A DNA stretch of 5,589 nt from positions 1 through 5,589 of the forward strand of contig DAOVLG010000151.1 in the NCBI GenBank assembly GCA_030631385.1, in the 5' to 3' direction. The DNA comes from Candidatus Coatesiibacteriota bacterium. GTDB lineage: Bacteria; RBG-13-66-14. Below are positions 1-3,470 of the stretch, piece after piece (within the stretch, counting starts at the first letter, position 1; every line of letters starts with the position of its first letter). The position numbers and the translations under genes are program-made. Below the pieces are notes generated by a model. It made no database searches. It worked only from the letters and a program-made list of their open reading frames with translations, and was not told where the DNA came from.

Positions 1-44
1 CCGAAAGCCGCATCCATTTTGATAAGTTTGGCTAACGGCGTGTA

Positions 45-150
45 CTCCCCTCTCCTACTGGGGAGGGGCCGGGGGTGAGGGCACATACGGTATTCCACCC
101 CCTCACCCTGACCCGTGAGCGACTGCTCCTCCCCCTCTAGGGGGCGAGGG
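45..150. repeat. GC-rich palindromic intergenic repeat
   Basis: The space upstream of the first gene holds no credible ORF but has layered inverted repeats. CCCCTCTCC (47-55) faces GGGGAGGGG (60-68) with one mismatch across a 4-base loop. GGGGTGAGGG (72-81) can pair with CCCTCACCCT (100-109), again with one mismatch. CCCCCT (131-136) and AGGGGG (139-144) form a third palindrome. Elements of the type CTCCCC...GGGGTGAGGG...CCCTCACCC are a common dispersed intergenic repeat in high-GC environmental genomes. There is no T-run, so it is not a typical terminator. Bases 1-44 show nothing I can assign. The repeat nature is inferred from this recognisable design, since only one copy lies in the window. 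Confidence 0.6.
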
Positions 151-167
151 AAAAGAAGGGAGATACA

Positions 168-1199
168 ATGAGATGGATTGTTGTCACACTGCTTCTACTC
201 GTCTTCATCGCCTCGGCGATTCAGGATAGGATTGATCCCGACCTGGCCCGCTACGGCGAGAGTGTAGTCGCCCTCTGTGAAAGGCACGGCCTGACGGGGC
301 GCGTGGCCTGGGTCTCGGACCGCGACGGGAATCTCGAGATCTACCTCATGGATTTGGACGAGGGCTACCCGTACCGGGTGACGGCCTTCGAGGGCGAGGA
401 CCGGTATCCGGCGCTCTCGCCCGACGGGCGGTACCTGGCCTGGGTCACCAACATGGCTGGCCAGCCCGACGTGTACCTGATGGACTTCGGTCCCGAGGGC
501 CGCGACCGCATCTGGGAACGCCTTACCGACACGCCGGGGATTGAGAACGGCCTCTCCTGGTCCGCCGACGGCGAGCGGGTCTACTACTCATCCCGGGAGG
601 AGGCCGATCTCGACGCCGTATCCCTTTTCGTGGACCCCACCGAGCTGGAGCCTGGAATCCTCGACGAGGTGAGCGTCCTGTACTACTACGACCTGGAGCG
701 CGGTGGGGTCGAGCGGCAGAGCCTGGAGCCGGGAGACTATTATTGGCCCTGCCACGTTTCCGGTTTCGGCCTGGTCTGCGGTTGGCGGGCTTGGGAGGGC
801 GGCGCCCAGGCGAAGCTGGCCTACATCCATGACGCCCTGGCCACCGGTGATCTCAACACACCCGGCACGGAGGTCGTCGGCCCCATCCGCCGCTATGCCG
901 ACGACACACTCCTCGTCCCCTACCGCGACGGCGATAAGCTCTACTACGCCCGCCAGGTCCCGCTCACCGGCGAAATTATCTTGAGTTGGTACATCGAGGG
1001 TCGAGACCGGTTGAACGCCGTGCCCGACCCCGCCGACGCCGAGAGCGGTTGGTACCTCTGCCAGACGGCCTTCGAGGGTGACCCCTCCTCGGAAATCCTC
1101 CTGGTCGGGGGGCTGACCTCGAGCTGGATCACCGAGAGTATCTTTCTGACGCAGGACGATTGTTACGACGGCGAGCCGAGTTGGGTAATTATTGAGTAG
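168..1199 (+). CDS. Secreted TolB/WD40-like beta-propeller protein
   Basis: This 343-residue protein has an N-terminal hydrophobic stretch (about residues 3-18, after M-R-W) that fits a signal peptide or signal anchor, with no lipobox cysteine, so it is probably exported. Residues 46-73, 78-106 and 127-144 carry TolB/PD40-type propeller motifs: AWVSDRDGN-EIYLMD, then PALSPDGRYLAWVT with DVYLMD, then LSWSADGERVYYSS. The C-terminal half keeps a beta-rich, acidic and aromatic character but the repeats become degenerate. Such proteins are periplasmic or surface-exposed; many bind partner proteins or envelope components, and no enzymatic role is visible. GGGAG at 158-162 lies 5 bases before the ATG and supports this start. 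The last five codons (GTA ATT ATT GAG TAG) are more AT-rich than the rest, just where the foreign-looking next gene begins. Family call is good; specific function unknown. Confidence 0.8.
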   Translation: MRWIVVTLLLLVFIASAIQDRIDPDLARYGESVVALCERHGLTGRVAWVSDRDGNLEIYLMDLDEGYPYRVTAFEGEDRYPALSPDGRYLAWVTNMAGQPDVYLMDFGPEGRDRIWERLTDTPGIENGLSWSADGERVYYSSREEADLDAVSLFVDPTELEPGILDEVSVLYYYDLERGGVERQSLEPGDYYWPCHVSGFGLVCGWRAWEGGAQAKLAYIHDALATGDLNTPGTEVVGPIRRYADDTLLVPYRDGDKLYYARQVPLTGEIILSWYIEGRDRLNAVPDPADAESGWYLCQTAFEGDPSSEILLVGGLTSSWITESIFLTQDDCYDGEPSWVIIE

Positions 1200-1203
1200 T
1201 ATC

Positions 1204-1680
1204 ATGGAAATATCATGGACAGATGTGATTATTGCTATAGTAGCTCTCTACGGTGCAGTTATTGCCACGATTACATTGATAGCTCAAATTAAGAGTAAAA
1301 AAAGAAAAATGGCTGTTACCCTAGATATTAAGATGGTAGTTTCGCCTACAATACAAGATTACACAATTGAATTATGTGCAAGAAACATTGGTAATAAAGT
1401 AATATATGTATCAGCTTTTGAACTATCATTACCTGGATATCATTATATAGACTTAGAGCCAATTGTACCAATTGAGTTACCAAAGTTGATTCGCTCTGGT
1501 GAAAGTGCTTCTTATAACTTTAGAATTGATAAACTTGTGTCCTTTTTACAAGAACAACAAATAAACACTATAAAAGAAATATGTGGTATTGTACATGACC
1601 AAATTGGTAAGTGTTATACAAGTAACAAATTAAATTTTGACATTAAGTTATGGAAATCTATGTACAATGTAGATAATTAA
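1204..1680 (+). CDS. AT-rich one-span membrane protein, unknown function
   Basis: I do not recognise this 158-residue protein. A single hydrophobic span (about residues 7-29, VIIAIVALYGAVIATITLIA) is followed by a basic stop-transfer patch, KSKKRK, which implies a short outside N-terminus and a cytoplasmic soluble domain. The rest alternates short beta-like strands; N-x-G-N, a proline-rich turn and RSGES before a strand resemble Ig-like or beta-sandwich domains often seen in small accessory membrane proteins. Base composition is very different from both neighbours: sampled lines give 19/60 and 17/60 G+C, with frequent AGA, ATA and TTA codons. This suggests recent horizontal acquisition. The frame is open from a TTG at 1192 that would overlap the upstream stop, but ATG 1204 is the first ATG. 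Neither start has a convincing Shine-Dalgarno site, so translation may depend on coupling to the gene ending at 1199. Confidence 0.7.
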   Translation: MEISWTDVIIAIVALYGAVIATITLIAQIKSKKRKMAVTLDIKMVVSPTIQDYTIELCARNIGNKVIYVSAFELSLPGYHYIDLEPIVPIELPKLIRSGESASYNFRIDKLVSFLQEQQINTIKEICGIVHDQIGKCYTSNKLNFDIKLWKSMYNVDN

Positions 1681-1694
1681 AAAGGAGCAGCCAG

Positions 1695-1760
1695 ATGCAG
1701 GCGCTAGTCGTCCTCTTCGCTGCTGCGTTCACCAACAACATCCCCCCGAGTTGGATATGA
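1695..1760 (+). pseudogene. rnfA-like 5' remnant, copy 1 (21 codons)
   Basis: A strong Shine-Dalgarno site (AAAGGAG, 1681-1687) precedes an ATG with 7 bases between. It opens a 21-codon frame, MQALVVLFAAAFTNN..., ending in TGA at 1758. The peptide matches, residue for residue over its first half, the start of the remnant at 2538, whose continuation (FLGMCPFIG) is the N-terminal signature of RnfA, an integral membrane subunit of the Rnf/Nqr sodium- or proton-pumping complexes. Copy 1 has lost bases where copy 2 reads A-P-T-S-F-L-G, and only the GGxTATG trace remains. The TGA overlaps the ATG of the lipoprotein gene (ATGA, 1757-1760). It is either decayed debris or a small coupling peptide that now supplies ribosomes to the next gene. 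Homology rests on a short stretch. Confidence 0.55.
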
Positions 1761-2533
1761 CAATGAGCCGCCGCATACTTCTCCCGCTTAGTTGCCTGGC
1801 GCTGGTCCTGTCCGGATGCCACACCGTTGGTCCCCTCTCGGGCGACGCGCTCCTCTACGACGGTCCGGGCGCCGACCCGAGCTGCCTCGCCGCCACCACC
1901 GAGCTCCTCGAAGGCTTGGGGTATGGCGTGTATCGGGGCGGCCCGGACTACTTCAACGAGTACGGTTGCGAGGGCTTCCGGTTGGTGGTCTTCCCTGGCG
2001 GGGATATGTACCGGTACAGCCTGGACCTGCGCGCTTACACGAAAGGGGCCATCCGGGAGTTCCTCCGGGAGGGTGGCGGTTATTTAGGTATCTGCGGCGG
2101 CTCCTACTTCGCCGCCTCCGAAGTCTACTGGCAAGACGCCGAGATACCCATGACCCCCCTGAACCTCTTCGAGGGCGCCGCCATCGGGCCCATTGACGAG
2201 ATCGCCCCCTACCCCGAGTGCACGCTAACTGACATCTACACCATCAACCCGGAGCATCCGATCACTCAGGATTTGGATGATACCCTCAGCTTCACCTACT
2301 GCTACGGACCCTACTTCGAGCCCAACGAGCCGGCGGACGAAATCCTCTACCGCTACGACTCAGGAGACGGGGCGGCGGTGATGGCCTTCGACTACGACGA
2401 CGGGCGGGTTTTTCTGATCGGACTCCACCCCGAGCTGACCCGGCGGGATACCGATGAGGGGGAACCGCCGATCCATCCCGACAGCTACGCTCTCATGGAA
2501 AACGCCCTGGACTGGGTGCTGGAGGAGAGGTGA
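1757..2533 (+). CDS. Lipoprotein with BPL_N / GATase-1-like domain
   Basis: This 258-residue protein starts with basic residues, a hydrophobic run and a lipobox, L-V-L-S-G-C, with the lipidated cysteine at 21, so it should be membrane-anchored and extracytoplasmic. The body resembles the N-terminal domain of some eukaryotic biotin-protein ligases (BPL_N, class-I glutamine-amidotransferase-like fold). It opens with a strand, ALLYDGPGA, then VVFPGGD (78-83), a nucleophile elbow YLGICGGSYFA with Cys113, and near the end FLIGLHPEL with His224 as the likely partner. Family members have an amidotransferase-like Cys/His arrangement, but the physiological substrate is not known. ATG 1757 overlaps the stop of the preceding short frame (ATGA); ATG 1763 and TTG 1751 are alternatives, none with its own good Shine-Dalgarno. 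Its start lies inside one rnfA-like remnant and its stop is 4 bases before another. Domain call is solid, role unknown. Confidence 0.8.
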   Translation: MTMSRRILLPLSCLALVLSGCHTVGPLSGDALLYDGPGADPSCLAATTELLEGLGYGVYRGGPDYFNEYGCEGFRLVVFPGGDMYRYSLDLRAYTKGAIREFLREGGGYLGICGGSYFAASEVYWQDAEIPMTPLNLFEGAAIGPIDEIAPYPECTLTDIYTINPEHPITQDLDDTLSFTYCYGPYFEPNEPADEILYRYDSGDGAAVMAFDYDDGRVFLIGLHPELTRRDTDEGEPPIHPDSYALMENALDWVLEER

Positions 2534-2537
2534 TACG

Positions 2538-2644
2538 ATGCAAGCCCTGGTGGTCGTCCTCTTCGCCGCCCATTCACCAACATCATCGCCCCGACGAGCT
2601 TCCTGGGTATGTGCCCCTTCATCGGTCTGACGGGGCTGATCTGA
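2538..2644 (+). pseudogene. rnfA-like 5' remnant, copy 2 (frameshifted)
   Basis: GGAGG (2521-2525) and the end of the lipoprotein gene lead into ATG 2538. The first 11 codons give MQALVVVLFAA. A one-base deletion relative to copy 1 (GCTGCTGCGTTC there, GCCGCCCATTC here) then shifts the frame. From 2573 the +2 frame continues FTNIIAPTSFLGMCPFIG and stops at TGA 2642; the unshifted frame stops at 2628. The reconstructed peptide aligns with RnfA N-termini (in E. coli VNNFVLVKFLGLCPFMG), keeping N, FLG, CPF and G. RnfA and its paralogues RnfE, NqrD and NqrE are six-span membrane subunits of about 190-200 residues, so only the first span and loop remain here. I see no further rnfA-like sequence downstream. 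It is clearly non-functional as an Rnf subunit. Confidence 0.65.
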
Positions 2645-2672
2645 CGACGCTACTACCTCTATAAAAGTCCGC

Positions 2673-2700
2673 GGGAGGGTCTGGAGACCCTCCCCTACGG
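2673..2700. repeat. 10-2-10 hairpin ending in CCCCTACGG, unit 1
   Basis: GGGAGGGTCT (2673-2682) and AGACCCTCCC (2685-2694) are perfect inverted repeats separated by GG, followed by CTACGG. There is no T-run, so terminator function is doubtful. The unit at 2865-2892 has the same geometry and the same closing GGG/CCC and CTACGG tail, but different arm bases. The space 2645-2980 has no credible gene and consists mainly of such repeats. Confidence 0.7.
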
Positions 2701-2720
2701 CTAGCGTAACGCCCTAACAA

Positions 2721-2802
2721 ACAAGGGGTTGAACCGAGCGAACCGAGCGGAGCGAGCTATGCCCCCGGCAAACCGAGCTATGCCTCTGGCAAAACCCCTT
2801 GT
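2721..2802. repeat. Inverted repeat enclosing 21-bp-period tandem repeat
   Basis: ACAAGGGGTT (2721-2730) and AACCCCTTGT (2793-2802) are perfect 10-base inverted repeats. Between them lie short direct repeats of AACCGAGCG (2732-2740 and 2741-2749) and two copies of a 20-base unit, 2753-2772 and 2774-2793, which differ at only two positions and are offset by 21 bases. The design (terminal inverted repeats with internal tandem units) looks like a small non-coding repeat element. The frame that crosses it (from 2729) encodes low-complexity N-R-A repeats and is not treated as a gene. Confidence 0.6.
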
Positions 2803-2825
2803 CCCCCCTAGCGGAGCGCAATTTC

Positions 2826-2896
2826 AAAACGTAGGGGCGGGGCTCGTGTGCCCTGCCGCACAACGGGCCGACCTAAAGGTCGGCCCCTACGGTTTT
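2826..2896. repeat. GTAGGGGC...GCCCCTAC palindromic element, unit 2
   Basis: Outer arms AAAACGTAGGGGC (2826-2838) and GCCCCTACGGTTTT (2883-2896) are complementary apart from one bulged base. Inside them GGGCCGACCT (2865-2874) and AGGTCGGCCC (2877-2886) form a perfect 10-bp stem with two bases between. Elements of the form GTAGGGGCGGG...CGACC...GGTCG-CCCCTACGG are a familiar dispersed repeat in environmental bacterial genomes and are often mis-annotated as short proteins reading ...RADLKVGPYG, as in the frame here. The TTTT tail is short; a role as a weak terminator before the feo promoter is possible but not shown. Confidence 0.65.
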
Positions 2897-2981
2897 AGTT
2901 TGCATCGTATCAGACCCCTAACCGACGCAGCTGCACAGCAATTCTTAACAGACGGCTTCTCCCTTTTTTTATCGAAATCTA

Positions 2982-3010
2982 TTGACATTCGGTCTTATTC
3001 AGGCTAGACT
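2982..3010 (+). promoter_or_regulatory. Sigma70-type promoter of feoAB
   Basis: The -35 box is a perfect TTGACA (2982-2987). A 17-base spacer leads to TAGACT (3005-3010), which matches TATAAT at four of six positions. An A/T tract with seven T's (2964-2970) followed by ATCGAAATC lies just upstream and could act as an UP element. Transcription would start near 3016-3018, which rules out feoA starts at TTG 2982 and ATG 3015. Confidence 0.75.
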
Positions 3011-3014
3011 GTGT

Positions 3015-3031
3015 ATGAGAATGGTTCTCAA
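3015..3031. promoter_or_regulatory. Fur operator (Fur box)
   Basis: TGAGAATGGTTCTCA (3016-3030) is a perfect 6-3-6 inverted repeat, and with its flanks (ATGAGAATGGTTCTCAA) it closely matches the 7-1-7 Fur core TGATAATnATTATCA. It begins 5 bases after the -10 box and covers the predicted start of transcription, so Fe2+-Fur bound here would block initiation. Placement in front of ferrous-iron uptake genes is what Fur regulation predicts. A different Fur-family or metal-responsive regulator cannot be excluded. Confidence 0.75.
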
Positions 3032-3044
3032 TAAGGCGGGCTGG

Positions 3045-3359
3045 ATGAGACAGGGTAGGGGACAGGCTAGGCGCTTCGGTCGCCGTGGAGGCCCTCGCGG
3101 TCCTTGGGTGGACGGGCGACCCGGCGCATACCTCTACATCGAGGACCTGGATCCCGGCGACGAGTTCGAGGTGGTCGCCATCCACGGCGGATACATGGCG
3201 CAAAGCCGCCTCAGCGAGCTCGGTCTCGCCGTGGGGGTTCGGGCCACCGTGGAGAAGGGCTTCCCCCTGATCATCTCGGTGGGCGACACGCGGCTGGCCC
3301 TGGGCCGAGGCCTGGCGCGGAAGGTGGAGGTTCGGAAGACCAACGACGGGAAGAGCTAG
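3045..3359 (+). CDS. feoA: FeoA, SH3-like partner of FeoB
   Basis: FeoA is a small cytoplasmic SH3-like protein needed for full FeoB ferrous-iron transport, thought to act on or with the FeoB G-domain. From ATG 3045 the product has 104 residues. The FeoA domain spans about residues 29-97, with the expected order: L-Y-I-E-D-L-D-P-G-D, then VVAIHGG, SRLSELGLAVGVRATV, and finally VGDTRLALGRGLARKVEV. The frame is open further upstream (TTG 2982, ATG 3015 and 3021), but the first lies in the -35 box and the second is at or before the transcription start. ATG 3045 has AAGG 8 bases upstream. The 28 residues before the domain are rich in Arg and Gly (R-G-G-P-R-G) and absent from typical 75-80-residue FeoA. 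GTG 3108 would give a canonical-length protein, so the extension may be untranslated. Confidence 0.88.
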   Translation: MRQGRGQARRFGRRGGPRGPWVDGRPGAYLYIEDLDPGDEFEVVAIHGGYMAQSRLSELGLAVGVRATVEKGFPLIISVGDTRLALGRGLARKVEVRKTNDGKS

Positions 3360-3383
3360 AACCCGCAGCATTCTTACCTTAAC

Positions 3384-3399
3384 GGAATCCGAGGATTCC
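3384..3399. promoter_or_regulatory. Small hairpin in the feoA-feoB spacer
   Basis: GGAATCC (3384-3390) and GGATTCC (3393-3399) form a perfect short stem with a GA centre, 24 bases after the feoA stop. Only a loosely T-rich stretch follows, so it is not a convincing terminator. It could stabilise or partly attenuate the message between feoA and feoB. The rest of the 111-base spacer is more AT-rich than the genes and holds an imperfect inverted repeat AATGAGA-5-TCTTATT (3422-3440). Confidence 0.35.
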
Positions 3400-3470
3400 T
3401 TCCTTTATCATATCGAGTTTTAATGAGACAGAATCTTATTAGACCTGTTTACCTGGGCGGTGGAGTGTAG

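Noticed and set aside
588..1205. 205-codon minus-strand frame
   Set aside because: It is antisense to the beta-propeller gene, shows no domain features, and its openness is explained by high-GC codon bias on the + strand.
2645..2980. CRISPR array or tRNA gene in the gene-free region
   Set aside because: Repeats are too few and irregular for an array, and no cloverleaf or TTCGANNC T-loop with matching arms is visible.
2729..3007. 92-codon frame in the intergenic region
   Set aside because: It runs through tandem and palindromic repeats, encodes N-R-A repeats and the familiar repeat-derived ADLKVGPYG string, has no good RBS and ends inside the feo promoter.
2982..3044. Longer feoA from TTG 2982 or ATG 3015
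   Set aside because: TTG 2982 is the -35 box and ATG 3015 lies at or before the predicted transcription start inside the Fur box, so neither is likely to be translated from this promoter.
2979..3371. 130-codon minus-strand frame opposite feoA
   Set aside because: It overlaps feoA and its promoter completely and has no recognisable domain; the + strand product has a clear FeoA domain.
3384..3402. Rho-independent terminator after feoA
   Set aside because: The stem is only 7 bp with a tight loop and is not followed by a continuous T-run; feoB needs read-through from the only strong promoter.
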